A stretch of DNA of 64,000 bases. It comes from Stomorhina lunata (Eukaryota > Arthropoda > Insecta > Diptera > Rhiniidae). Below the pieces are notes generated by a model. The model saw nothing but the letters and a program-made list of their open reading frames with translations, did not search any database and was not told where the DNA came from. Positions 1-11,208 of this stretch are shown one piece after another; positions within the stretch are counted from its first letter, which is position 1; every line of letters starts with the position of its first letter. The DNA lies in contig OW121742.1 of NCBI GenBank assembly GCA_933228675.1, positions 16,694,489-16,758,488 on the forward strand, written 5' to 3'. Made by a program: the position numbers and the translations under genes.

Positions 1-729
1 ATCTGAAATCGATCGATTTGAAAACGATCGTTTTCCATCACATACCTGATAGATTAAGATATCGACTAAGGCATAGATCAAGACAAACAAGAATATAAGA
101 GGAGGTAGTATTTAAACCCGGGCAACTTATTTTTATAACAAATAAGTATTTACAATTTATAAGTAAATTAAACCGAATGTTGTTGTTAAGATTTGCTAAG
201 TATTTTTAAAATTCTGCACAGTGGGACAAAAACTCTTGTTCAAACAAAAATAATACTAATTTTGTCATGTTTTCCCACAAGTAATAAAGCATTTGATTTA
301 ATTATAGACATTTTTACTACATTTTATTGACTTGTGAGTGTAAATAGTATTTAAATTATTTAAGTGTAAAATATGTGGGACATAAATTTTATTTGACCGA
401 CAACTACAACTAAAACGTAGTTAATGTTTGCCGGTGAACTTAATCACGTCCTAAACGATATTTAAATGTGCGTAAAAAGTAGTTGATATAAAACATTTAT
501 TCTAAATTTATAGCTAAATTTTATAATAGATAATATTAATTTTGAATGAAATTGAAAGTGACGGTTATTTATTTTAGTTAAAAAGTGAATTTTGGTAAAA
601 AATATTATTAACGAATGGAATTTACATAATTCAAGCTTCGAAATAATGTAGCCATACGGCAACATTAACTTTTATTCTATATACATTTCCTGCCAAAAAA
701 TACAAATTTTTAAAAATTTCGTTTTAAAA
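1..729. other. AT-rich intergenic, nothing recognised
   Basis: This stretch lies downstream of the first gene on the minus strand. It contains no credible coding frame, RNA gene or repeat that I recognise. The short open frame at 462-665 (minus) is Phe/Ile/Lys-rich and looks like chance translation of AT-rich DNA. Confidence 0.6.
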
Positions 730-742
730 ACTCTATGAGAGT
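730..742 (-). promoter_or_regulatory. 3' hairpin after poly(A) signal, gene 1
   Basis: On the minus strand this reads ACTCT-CAT-AGAGT, a perfect 5-bp stem with a 3-nt loop, 91 nt after the stop codon. An AATAAA lies just upstream at 746-751 (minus). The same hairpin occurs at the equivalent place in four other copies of the gene family. Confidence 0.7.
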
Positions 743-833
743 TAATTTATTAATTTTCTTTATCACATTTTAAAATTCCGTAAATAATTTCCACTTCTTG
801 TTTTAACCGACCAAAAATCTTTTATTTGAAAGT

Positions 834-1189
834 CTACTTGCGCAAGAAGTAAGAACCAGCATAAGGATAGGCGGAGTAAGCAGAGGCGTAAGGAGCGACA
901 GCTACATAGGGTGAAGCGTAGGGGTAAGCAGAGTAGGCAGAAGCATAGGGAGCAGCATAACCGGCAGTGTAAGCGGCTGTGTAAGGAGCGGCAGCTACAT
1001 AGGGGGAAGAGTAAGCCAAGGGAGCAACAAATCCGGGTTTAGCTGCAGCAGAAGCCAAGGCAACAACGGCAAACAAGCACAAAGTGAACTTGAATTACAA
1101 AAATTTATAAAAATTAATATTTAAGTTTGAAATCATGACGAAATATTTAGAAATTAAAATTTTTCTTTTAAACTTACGAATTTGAACAT
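834..1189 (-). CDS. Ala/Tyr/Pro-rich secreted structural protein, gene 1 (two exons)
   Basis: Exon 1 is 1178-1189 (12 nt, encoding MFKF), the intron is 1089-1177 (GT-AG, 89 bp) and exon 2 is 834-1088. The product is 88 residues. Residues 1-20 form a signal peptide (hydrophobic LCLFAVVALASA core, likely cleavage near SAAA/KPG). The mature part is low complexity: KPGFVAPLAYSS, then repeats of PYTAAYTA, SAYPYASPYV and PYASAYSAYPYA, ending in LRK. I infer a secreted cuticle-like structural protein; from memory it resembles the fly 825-Oak/CG32213 family of small MFKF-starting proteins, not confirmed here. A second-exon-only reading would begin at a non-ATG codon, so the remote ATG decides the start. 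A GYAAPYASAY stretch replaces the TAPYAAAY of its siblings. GC content is far above the flanking DNA. It is head-to-head with gene 2. Confidence 0.85.
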
Positions 1190-1589
1190 TTTGATTTTTG
1201 TTTAGATTTTTGTGGTTTTACAGAACTTATTGAACTGATACTAATTTCAGTTTATCCAAGAGTTTTTATAATGAAAAGAGTTTCGTTTTCTTTCGATTAA
1301 TTTCTAACAATATCCAATTTTTTTTTAAATTAAAGCAAATAATGTCTCAATATTGAAGGTCATCAATAAAGTTACTCATTTGTATAATTATTACGTGAGT
1401 AAGTTTCATAAATTTATTTTTGTTTCGTCGATCGGTCGTTGACATTTTACCTAATGATTTAAAAATAACTCAAATTATTTTTGACTTCCTATTTTGGTAA
1501 TTTTCGCTAATTTTAAGATCTTTATTAAATAAAAAATACTATGCATTTTCCTATTACATATACTAAGAGATACACATTAAGATAAGGAA

Positions 1590-4500
1590 TAAGATAATAG
1601 GAAATTTTTCAAAAATTAAAATAGGAAATTTTTGAAAAATTTCCTAAAAAATAGGAAATTTTTGAAAAATTTCCTATAAAAATAGCAAATTTTTGAAAAA
1701 TTTCCTATAAAAATAGGAAATTTTTNNNNNNNNNNNNNNNNNNNNNNNNNNNNNNNNNNNNNNNNNNNNNNNNNNNNNNNNNNNNNNNNNNNNNNNNNNN
1801 NNNNNNNNNNNNNNNNNNNNNNNNNNNNNNNNNNNNNNNNNNNNNNNNNNNNNNNNNNNNNNNNNNNNNNNNNNNNNNNNNNNNNNNNNNNNNNNNNNNN
1901 NNNNNNNNNNNNNNNNNNNNNNNNNAATAGGAATTTTTGAAAAATTTCCTATAAAAAATAGGAAATTTTTGAAAAATTTCTATAAAAATAGGAAATTTTT
2001 GAAAAATTTCCTATAAAAAATAGGAAATTTTTTGAAAAATTTCCTATAAAAATAGGAAATTTTTGAAAAATTTCCTATAAAAATAGGAAATTTTTGAAAA
2101 ATTTCCTATAAAAATAGGAAATTTTTGAAAAATTTCCTATAAAAATAGGAAATTTTTGAAAAATTTCCTATAAAAATAGGAAATTTTTGAAAAATTTCCT
2201 ATAAAAATAGGAAATTTTTGAAAAATTTCCTATAAAAATAGGAAATTTTTGAAAAATTTCCTATAAAAATAGGAAATTTTTGAAAATTTCCTATAAAAAT
2301 AGGAAATTTTTGAAAAATTTCCTATAAAAATAGGAAATTTTTGAAAAATTTCCTATAAAAATAGGAAATTTTTGAAAAATTTCCTATAAAAATAGGAAAT
2401 TTTTGAAAAATTTCCTATAAAAATAGGAAATTTTTGAAAAATTTCCTATAAAAATAGGAAATTTTTGAAAAATTTCCTATAAAAATAGGAAATTTTTGAA
2501 AAATTTCCTATAAAAATAGGAAATTTTTGAAAAATTTCCTATAAAAATAGGAAATTTTTGAAAAATTTCCTATAAAAATAGGAAATTTTTGAAAAATTTC
2601 CTATAAAAATAGGAAATTTTTGAAAAATTTCCTATAAAAATAGGAAATTTTTGAAAAATTTCCTATAAAAATAGGAAATTTTTGAAAAATTTCCTATAAA
2701 AATAGGAAATTTTTGAAAAATTTCCTATAAAAATAGGAAATTTTGAAAAATTTCCTATAAAAATAGGAAATTTTTGAAAAATTTCGTATAAAAATAGGAA
2801 ATTTTTGAAAAATTTCGTATAAAAATAGGAAATTTTTGAAAAATTTCGTATAAAAATAGGAAATTTTTGAAAAATTTCGTATAAAAATAGGAAATTTTTG
2901 AAAAATTTCCTATAAAAATAGGAAATTTTTGAAAAATTTCCTATAAAAATAGGAAATTTTTGAAAAATTTCCTATAAAAATAGGAAATTTTTGAAAAATT
3001 TCCTATAAAAATAGGAAATTTTTGAAAAATTTCCTATAAAAATAGGAAATTTTTGAAAAATTTCCTATAAAAATAGGAAATTTTTGAAAAATTTCCTATA
3101 AAAATAGGAAATTTTTGAAAAATTTCCTATAAAAATAGGAAATTTTTGAAAAATTTCCTATAAAAATAGGAAATTTTTGAAAAATTTCCTATAAAAATAG
3201 GAAATTTTTGAAAAATTTCCTATAAAAATAGGAAATTTTTGAAAAATTTCCTATAAAAATAGGAAATTTTTGAAAAATTTCCTATAAAAATAGGAAATTT
3301 TTGAAAAATTTCCTATAAAAATAGGAAATTTTTGAAAAATTTCCTATAAAAATAGGAAATTTTTGAAAAATTTCCTATAAAAATAGGAAAATTTTGAAAA
3401 ATTTCCTATAAAAATAGGAAATTTTTGAAAATTTTCCTATAAAAATAGGAAATTTTTGAAAAATTTCCTATAAAAATAGGAAATTTTTGAAAAATTTCCT
3501 ATAAAAATAGGAAATTTTTGAAAAATTTCCTATAAAAATAGGAAATTTTTGAAAAATTTCCTATAAAAATAGGAAATTTTTGAAAAATTTCCTATAAAAA
3601 TAGGAAATTTTTGAAAAATTTCCTATAAAAATAGGAAATTTTTGAAAAATTTCCTATAAAAATAGGAAATTTTTGAAAAATTTCCTATAAAAATAGGAAA
3701 TTTTTGAAAAATTTCCTATAAAAATAGGAAATTTTTGAAAAATTTCCTATAAAAATAGGAAATTTTTGAAAAATTTCCTATAAAAATAGGAAATTTTTGA
3801 AAAATTTCCTATAAAAATAGGAAATTTTTGAAAAATTTCCTATAAAAATAGGAAATTTTTGAAAAATTTCCTATAAAAATAGGAAATTTTTGAAAAATTT
3901 CCTATAAAAATAGGAAATTTTTGAAAAATTTCCTATAAAAATAGGAAATTTTTGAAAAATTTCCTATAAAAATAGGAAATTTTTGAAAAATTTCCTATAA
4001 AAATAGGAAATTTTTGAAAAATTTCCTATAAAAATAGGAAATTTTTGAAAAATTTCCTATAAAAATAGGAAATTTTTGAAAAATTTCCTATAAAAATAGG
4101 AAATTTTTGAAAAATTTCCTATAAAAATAGGAAATTTTTGAAAAATTTCCTATAAAAATAGGAAATTTTTGAAAAATTTCCTATAAAAATAGGAAATTTT
4201 TGAAAAATTTCCTATAAAAATAGGAAATTTTTGAAAAATTTCCTATAAAAATAGGAAATTTTTGAAAAATTTCCTATAAAAATAGGAAATTTTTGAAAAA
4301 TTTCCTATAAAAATAGGAAATTTTTGAAAAATTTCCTATAAAAATAGGAAATTTTTGAAAAATTTCCTATAAAAATAGGAAATTTTTGAAAAATTTCCTA
4401 TAAAAATAGGAAATTTTTGAAAAATTTCCTATAAAAATAGGAAATTTTTGAAAAATTTCCTATAAAAATAGGAAATTTTTGAAAAATTTCCTATAAAAAT

Positions 4501-7500
4501 AGGAAATTTTTGAAAAATTTCCTATAAAAATAGGAAATTTTTGAAAAATTTCCTATAAAAATAGGAAATTTTTGAAAAATTTCCTATAAAAATAGGAAAT
4601 TTTTGAAAAATTTCCTATAAAAATAGGAAATTTTTGAAAAATTTCCTATAAAAATAGGAAATTTTTGAAAAATTTCCTATAAAAATAGGAAATTTTTGAA
4701 AAATTTCCTATAAAAATAGGAAATTTTTGAAAAATTTCCTATAAAAATAGGAAATTTTTGAAAAATTTCCTATAAAAATAGGAAATTTTTGAAAAATTTC
4801 CTATAAAAATAGGAAATTTTTGAAAAATTTCCTATAAAAATAGGAAATTTTTGAAAAATTTCCTATAAAAATAGGAAATTTTTGAAAAATTTCCTATAAA
4901 AATAGGAAATTTTTGAAAAATTTCCTATAAAAATAGGAAATTTTTGAAAAATTTCCTATAAAAATAGGAAATTTTTGAAAAATTTCCTATAAAAATAGGA
5001 AATTTTTGAAAAATTTCCTATAAAAATAGGAAATTTTTGAAAAATTTCCTATAAAAATAGGAAATTTTTGAAAAATTTCCTATAAAAATAGGAAATTTTT
5101 GAAAAATTTCCTATAAAAATAGGAAATTTTTGAAAAATTTCCTATAAAAATAGGAAATTTTTGAAAAATTTCCTATAAAAATAGGAAATTTTTGAAAAAT
5201 TTCCTATAAAAATAGGAAATTTTTGAAAAATTTCCAATAAAAATAGGAAATTTTTGAAAAATTTCCTATAAAAATAGGAAATTTTTGAAAAATTTCCTAT
5301 AAAAATAGGAAATTTTTGAAAAATTTCCTATAAAAATAGGAAATTTTTGAAAAATTTCCTATAAAAATAGGAAATTTTTGAAAAATTTCCTATAAAAATA
5401 GGAAATTTTTGAAAAATTTCCTATAAAAATAGGAAATTTTTGAAAAATTTCCTATAAAAATAGGAAATTTTTGAAAAATTTCCTATAAAAATAGGAAATT
5501 TTTGAAAAATTTCCTATAAAAATAGGAAATTTTTGAAAAATTTCCTATAAAAATAGGAAATTTTTGAAAAATTTCCTATAAAAATAGGAAATTTTTGAAA
5601 ATTTCCTATAAAAATAGGAAATTTTTGAAAAATTTCCTATAAAAATAGGAAATTTTTGAAAAATTTCCTATAAAAATAGGAAATTTTTGAAAAATTTCCT
5701 ATAAAAATAGGAAATTTTTGAAAAATTTCCTATAAAAATAGGAAATTTTTGAAAAATTTCCTATAAAAATAGGAAATTTTTGAAAAATTTCCTATAAAAA
5801 TAGGAAATTTTTGAAAAATTTCCTATAAAAATAGGAAATTTTTGAAAAATTTCCTATAAAAATAGGAAATTTTGAAAAATTTCCTATAAAAATAGGAAAT
5901 TTTTGAAAAATTTCCTATAAAAATAGGAAATTTTTGAAAAATTTCCTATAAAAATAGGAAATTTTTGAAAAATTTCCTATAAAAATAGGAAATTTTTGAA
6001 AAATTTCCTATAAAAATAGGAAATTTTTGAAAAATTTCCTATAAAAATAGGAAATTTTGAAAAATTTCCTATAAAAACAGGAAATTTTTGAAAAATTCCT
6101 ATAAAAATAGGAAATTTTTGAAAAATTTCCTATAAAAATAGGAAATTTTTGAAAAATTTCCTATAAAAATAGGAAATTTTTGAAAAATTTCCTATAAAAA
6201 TAGGAAATTTTTGAAAAATTTCCTATAAAAATAGGAAATTTTTGAAAAATTTCCTATAAAAATAGGAAATTTTTGAAAAATTTCCTATAAAAATAGGAAA
6301 TTTTTGAAAAATTTCCTATAAAAATAGGAAATTTTTGAAAAATTTCCTATAAAAATAGGAAATTTTTGAAAAATTTCCTATAAAAATAGGAATTTTTTGA
6401 AAAATTTCCTATAAAAATAGGAAATTTTTGAAAAAATTCCTATAAAAATAGGAAATTTTTGAAAAATTTCCTATAAAAATAGGAAATTTTTGAAAAATTT
6501 CCTATAAAAATAGGAAATTTTTGAAAAATTTCCTATAAAAATAGGAAATTTTTGAAAAATTTCCTATAAAAATAGGAAATTTTTGAAAAATTTCCTATAA
6601 AAATAGGAAATTTTTGAAAAATTTCCTATAAAAATAGGAAATTTTTGAAAAATTTCCTATAAAAATAGGAAATTTTTGAAAAATTTCCTATAAAAATAGG
6701 AAATTTTTGAAAATTTCCTATAAAAATAGGAAATTTTTGAAAAAATTTCCTATAAAAATAGGAAATTTTTGAAAAATTTCCTATAAATATAGGAAATTTT
6801 TGAAAAATTTCCTATAAAAATAGGAAATTTTTGAAAAATTTCCTATAAAAATAGGAAATTTTTGAAAAATTTCCTATAAAAATAGGAAATTTTTGAAAAA
6901 TTTCCTTTAAAAATAGGAAATTTTTGAAAAATTTCCTATAAAAATAGGAAATTTTTGAAAAATTTCCTATAAAAATAGGAAATTTTTGAAAAATTTCCTA
7001 TAAAAATAGGAAATTTTTGAAAAATTTCCTATAAAAATAGGAAATTTTTGAAAAATTTCCTATAAAAATAGGAAATTTTTGAAAAATTTCCTATAAAAAT
7101 AGGAAATTTTTGAAAAATTTCCTATAAAAATAGGAAATTTTTGAAAAATTTCCTATAAAAATAGGAAATTTTTGAAAAATTTCCTATAAAAATAGGAAAT
7201 TTTTGAAAAATTTCCTATAAAAATAGGAAATTTTTGAAAAATTTCCTATAAAAATAGGAAATTTTTGAAAAATTTCCTATAAAAATAGGAAATTTTTGAA
7301 AAATTTCCTATAAAAATAGGAAATTTTTGAAAAATTTCCTATAAAAATAGGAAATTTTTGAAAAATTTCCTATAAAAATAGGAAATTTTTGAAAAATTTC
7401 CTATAAAAATAGGAAATTTTTGAAAAATTTCCTATAAAAATAGGAAATTTTTGAAAAATTTCCTATAAAAATAGGAAATTTTTGAAAAATTTCCTATAAA

Positions 7501-7770
7501 AATAGGAAATTTTTGAAAAATTTCCTATAAAAATAGGAAATTTTTGAAAAATTTCCTATAAAAATAGGAAATTTTTGAAAAATTTCCTATAAAAATAGGA
7601 AATTTTTGAAAAATTTCCTATAAAAATAGGAAATTTTTGAAAAATTTCCTATAAAAATAGGAAATTTTTGAAAAATTTCCTATAAAAATAGGAAATTTTT
7701 GAAAAATTTCCTATAAAAATAGGAAATTTTTGAAAAATTTCCTTTAATAATAGGAAATTTTTGAAAAAGT
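1590..7770. repeat. 31-bp palindromic satellite array
   Basis: Head-to-tail units of 31 bp, confirmed by spacing of the TAGGAAA motif. Each unit is TAGGAAATTTTTG followed by AAAAATTTCC and TATAAAAA. Twenty-seven of the 31 bases form a perfect inverted repeat: a 13-nt arm ATAGGAAATTTTT, one central G, then the complementary arm. Roughly 188 copies follow the gap, and divergence is very low, mostly single-base slips. A few degenerate units lead in at 1590-1725. The array ends in a decayed unit near 7,770. Nothing suggests transcription or coding. Confidence 0.97.
1726..1925. other. Assembly gap (200 N) inside the satellite
   Basis: Exactly 200 N bases interrupt the 31-bp array. A round number like this normally marks a gap of unknown size, so the true length of the array, and of the gene 1/gene 2 interval, is not known. 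Confidence 0.98.
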
Positions 7771-8311
7771 TTTTACAATTATTTCCTCTTTTTATAGAAA
7801 TTTTTTCTAAAATATTCTTTTTTAAAATTGATTCTGGACTGAATATTAATCATAGAATTTTGTAATGTATTACAAATTGACCATTTTGTAATCAATAAAG
7901 TAAACATACAATACAAATATTTTTCGTGTTAAAATTTTATTATCGTAAGAATTTGAAATATTTTTATTACCTTTTAAATCCTATCTAAGTGTTCTTGATT
8001 TACTTTAAATTATTAAAAATATAATAAAATGCATTTTGAATTCTAAAATATTTTATTTAAAAGAATTCATATGAATTTAAATTAAATAAAATTAATATTC
8101 TATTCGTCTCCATTTGCAAAAATTTATAACATTTAACAAAAGCAGCTGGCTACTGTTTAGTACTGACCTTAACTATAAAAAAAGTTATAGCCAAAATATT
8201 GAAAGTGTTAATAATTATCCGAAACGAAATTTTATATAAAAACTTAAAATATTTTGACAAACAATATCAGTTCAATAAGTTCTGCAAAACTAAACAAACA
8301 AAAAATTCAAA

Positions 8312-8705
8312 ATGTTCAAATTCGTAAGTTGAAAAAAGAATTATTATATTTTGAGATAATATTGAAGTTAGATTTTATGTGAATTTTAATAAAATTTGTT
8401 ATAAATGTAATTTTTTTAAATAAAATTGTATTTATCAATTCCAGTTCACTTTGTGCTTGTTCGCCGTTATCGCCTTGGCCTCTGCTGCCGCTAAACCTGG
8501 TATTGTTGCTCCCTTGGCTTACTCTGCTCCCTATGTAGCTGCTCCTTATACTGCTGCTTACACCGCTCCCTACACTGCTGCTTATACTGCTCCCTATGCT
8601 GCTGCCTACTCTGCTTACCCCTACGCTTCTCCCTATGTAGCTGCTCCTTACGCTTCTGCTTACTCTGCCTATCCTTACTCTGCTTCTTACTTGTTGCGCA
8701 AGTAG
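8312..8705 (+). CDS. Ala/Tyr/Pro-rich secreted structural protein, gene 2 (two exons)
   Basis: Exon 1 is 8312-8323 (MFKF), the intron is 8324-8444 (GTAAG ... CCAG, 121 bp) and exon 2 is 8445-8705, giving a 90-residue product. The N-terminus MFKFFTLCLFAVIALASAAA is a typical signal peptide. The mature part begins KPGIVAPLAYSAPY and continues with PYTAAYTA units, then SAYPYASPYV and SAYPYSASYLLRK. It has one alanine fewer than its siblings at two AAPY positions (VAAPY where the others read VAAAPY). The function is inferred to be extracellular structural, by composition and signal peptide only. It is the plus-strand partner of gene 1, and its hairpin and AATAAA (8785-8790) lie about 90 nt past the stop. 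Confidence 0.87.
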
Positions 8706-8797
8706 ATTTTCAGATAAATGACTTTTTGGCTGATAACTTGGAAAAGAAACGTTTTTCCACGGAATTTCTATATGTGATAAAAAAAATAAAAGAATTT

Positions 8798-8810
8798 ACT
8801 CTTATAGAGT
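8798..8810 (+). promoter_or_regulatory. 3' hairpin after poly(A) signal, gene 2
   Basis: Reads ACTCT-TAT-AGAGT, with a 5-bp stem and 3-nt loop. It starts 93 nt after the stop codon and 8 nt after AATAAA at 8785-8790. Confidence 0.7.
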
Positions 8811-9363
8811 AAAATTTAAAATACCAAAAATTTCTATTTGTTTTAATTTTGATTCTTCGTATTTTGAAAATTTCCGAACCTAATACAATATTTTCGATTA
8901 GTTATATCTAAGAATAGGCAGCCCGTAACACCAGAAGCCGATTAATTTTATGTAATTTTCGTAAATACCACGATCATTAATAAAACTCGTGAAAATGAGT
9001 TGATTCAGTTGGAATTTGGATGTTAACAGAGTTGATTGGTGCTGCTTTGTTAAAGAAAATACAAAAACAAAATAGGCAAGAAACAAATTAAAATCCAATT
9101 TAAAGCAACAAAATACATGCTTCGAGAGAACAAAGAAATATAATCTCGAACATTGTTGCCACAAAAATTTTTAATTGAAAGATTTTCTATAGAAAATGTT
9201 TTGATAAAAATATGTTTTATAGAAAATGGAGTAGAAAACTTTTTCTTTTTAAAACGTAAGAACTACACATTGAAAAAAAAAAATACCTTTTTTGGTTAAA
9301 AGTGTAAAAAACGGCAACTCTGCCGACTATTTTTTTAGTTCTGTTCTCTTGTGCCGACCCGTG
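8811..9363. other. Intergenic, nothing recognised
   Basis: AT-rich DNA with short homopolymer runs. The minus-strand open frame at 8898-9164 has no signal, motif or family resemblance and is treated as chance. Confidence 0.55.
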
Positions 9364-10957
9364 GTTATATCCTACACCACCATAGGTTTGAAGGTTATTA
9401 TATACTAGTTATTATTTGTGCTTATATACATATATACATAAGTCTTAGAAATATTGGTCGGAAATTCCGGGACAGACTTTTTACCTTGCCGATGCAAGAG
9501 GAAATGTAGACGAAAAATTCCGATCCCAAAAGAAAACAAAATTTGCTACAAAATTTTTGGTTTGACAAGGAATTTATACTTGAGGCTGTAAGCATAAAAA
9601 TATTGGTCTTAGAGTATACCAAAATCGGAATCACTTAGAATCACTTCTTGAGTTGATTTTGGGATGTCAGTCCGTCCGTCCGACCGACCGTCCGTCCGTC
9701 TATCTGGAGGACTGGCTGGACCCCCATGTAAAACAAGTAACCAAAGTACAGGTCGCAATTCTGAAGATAATTTGATGAAATTTGGCACAGACATTTCTTT
9801 TCATAGTGGGACCATTGCTCTTGAAAATGTCTGGTTTCCTGGAATTGAGATATTGTCCTCAAATTTCAGTATATATGTAAACATATACTGAACATATACA
9901 TTGTACCAAGTTTAGTTGAAATCGGTCCATATTTGACCATAGCTCCCATACAAACTCTTCTGTAAAACGTCACTAAAATGCATGTAAAAACTACTTAAAT
10001 GCTCCTAAATCTGAAGATAATGACAATTTTATGTTTATTTGTCTAATTTTGAGACAGTCAGTCCACATTGGACCCCAACTTTCATATAAGGCCTAATGTC
10101 AGAAATAGCTTAATGTCAGAATAGTCTTAGACCAAATTTTCATAAAATGCGATGCTTTTTAAAAATCTGATTTTTATTTTTTAGAATAAAAATAACAGTT
10201 ATTTTTTGATTTTTATTTTTTTGAGCAAAAATAACAGTTATTTTTAACATTTATTTTTTTCGAGCAAAAATAACTGTTATTTTTGACTTTTATTATATCG
10301 AGCAAAAATAAAAGTTATTTTTGACTTTTATTTTTTCGAGCAGAAATAAAAGTTATTTTTTGACTTTTATTTTTTCGAGCAGAAATAAAAGTTATTTTTT
10401 GACTTTTATTTTTTCGAGCAGAAATAAAAGTTATTTTTGTGTTGCCAACCCCAACTATGATTACAAAACTCAACTCCATTAATTTTTGAGCATATGTAAA
10501 TTATTTTCACTGAAAAATTATCTTTGTTTGAAAAAATTTTTCAATAATTTTATGATAATTTCAAACAAAAATAACTTTTATTTCTGCTCGAAAAAATAAA
10601 AGCCAAAAAAATAACTTTTATTTTTGCTCGAAAAAATAAAAATTAAAAAATAACTTTTATTTTTGCTTAAAAAAATATAAGCCAAAAATAACTGTTATTT
10701 TTTATCGAAAAAATAAAAGTCAAGAAATAACTTTTATTTCTGCTCGAAAAAATAAAACTAAAAAAATAACTTTTATTTTCTGACTTTTACGATAAAAGTT
10801 TTAACAGTTACGGTCCCTGTATATAAGTATTAAGGAAATGTTTGTAAGATGACGAAATTAAGCAGATATGCAAGAAAAAGACAAGACCTTTGACCTCAGT
10901 AGTGAAGGGTATCACATGGTCGAGCTTGACCGACTATAGCACTTTCGTACTTGTTTC
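9364..10957 (+). mobile_element. Non-autonomous interspersed repeat, copy A (with nested MITE)
   Basis: It begins CACCACCATAGGTTTGAAGG and ends GAAGGGTATCACATGGTCG ... CGTACTTGTTT. These termini recur around 31,698-32,392 and at the right end of 15,660-16,095. Diagnostic inner segments include the TCCGTCCG-rich tract near 9,669-9,700, AAATCGGTCCATATTTGACC, and AGCTCCCATACAAACTCTTC. No coding frame is present. I infer a non-coding element moved in trans; the class is not clear. A hAT-like foldback MITE is inserted near 10,124-10,819, close to its right end. Confidence 0.7.
10124..10819 (-). mobile_element. hAT-like foldback MITE, copy 1 (one end truncated)
   Basis: Internally repeated modules of roughly 35-40 bp, built on AATAAAAGTTATTTTT and TTTTTTCGAGCAG, run in one orientation to about 10,437. 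A central spacer (GTGTTGCCAACCCC ... GATAATTTC) follows, then the inverse orientation. The right end is GTTACGGTCCCTG. The left end begins at GTCTTAGACCAAATTTTC and lacks about 30 bases, including the CAGGGACCG terminus, by comparison with the complete copy at 16,802-17,644 in reverse orientation. Confidence 0.75.
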
Positions 10958-11118
10958 TATTGAAATTGGTTAACACCGTCAAAAGTTATAGTAACTCATT
11001 TCTGCACTATTTATAGAATCTCACTCCTTATTAGGATCAAATATTTTTTACTTTTGAAAAATTTCCTTGAAAATTGATTTTTAAATAAAGTTCATTAAAA
11101 ATTTTGGTATTTCAAAAA

Positions 11119-11131
11119 ACTCTATAAGAGT
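11119..11131 (-). promoter_or_regulatory. 3' hairpin after poly(A) signal, gene 3
   Basis: Minus strand ACTCT-TAT-AGAGT, 77 nt past the stop codon. Overlapping AATAAA signals lie at 11,135-11,144 (minus), just before it. Confidence 0.7.
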
Positions 11132-11208
11132 TATTTTATTTATTTTTTATCACACATTTTCTCAAATCCATTTCATCCATTTAATTTCCATAGTCTTCAT
11201 CTGAGTAT

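Larger units (their letters stand above)
1190..8311. promoter_or_regulatory. Divergent promoter interval of genes 1 and 2, split by satellite
   Basis: Gene 1 (minus) has TATAAAAA at 1263-1270 and a TCAGT initiator with A+1 near 1236, giving a 5' UTR of about 47 nt. Gene 2 (plus) has TATATAAA at 8233-8240 and TCAGTT with A+1 near 8269, giving a 43-nt 5' UTR. Both 5' UTRs share the CAATAAGTTCTG segment just after the initiator. The start sites lie about 7 kb apart because a satellite occupies the middle; the other two pairs have only 0.5-0.6 kb. Position of start sites is inferred from motifs, not from transcript data. Confidence 0.65.

Noticed and set aside
1590..7770. CRISPR-like array
   Set aside because: Units are contiguous with no unique spacers, and the context is eukaryotic.
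9641..9891. Overlapping frames across the TCCGTCCG tract
   Set aside because: Part of the interspersed repeat; the tract recurs in other non-coding copies.
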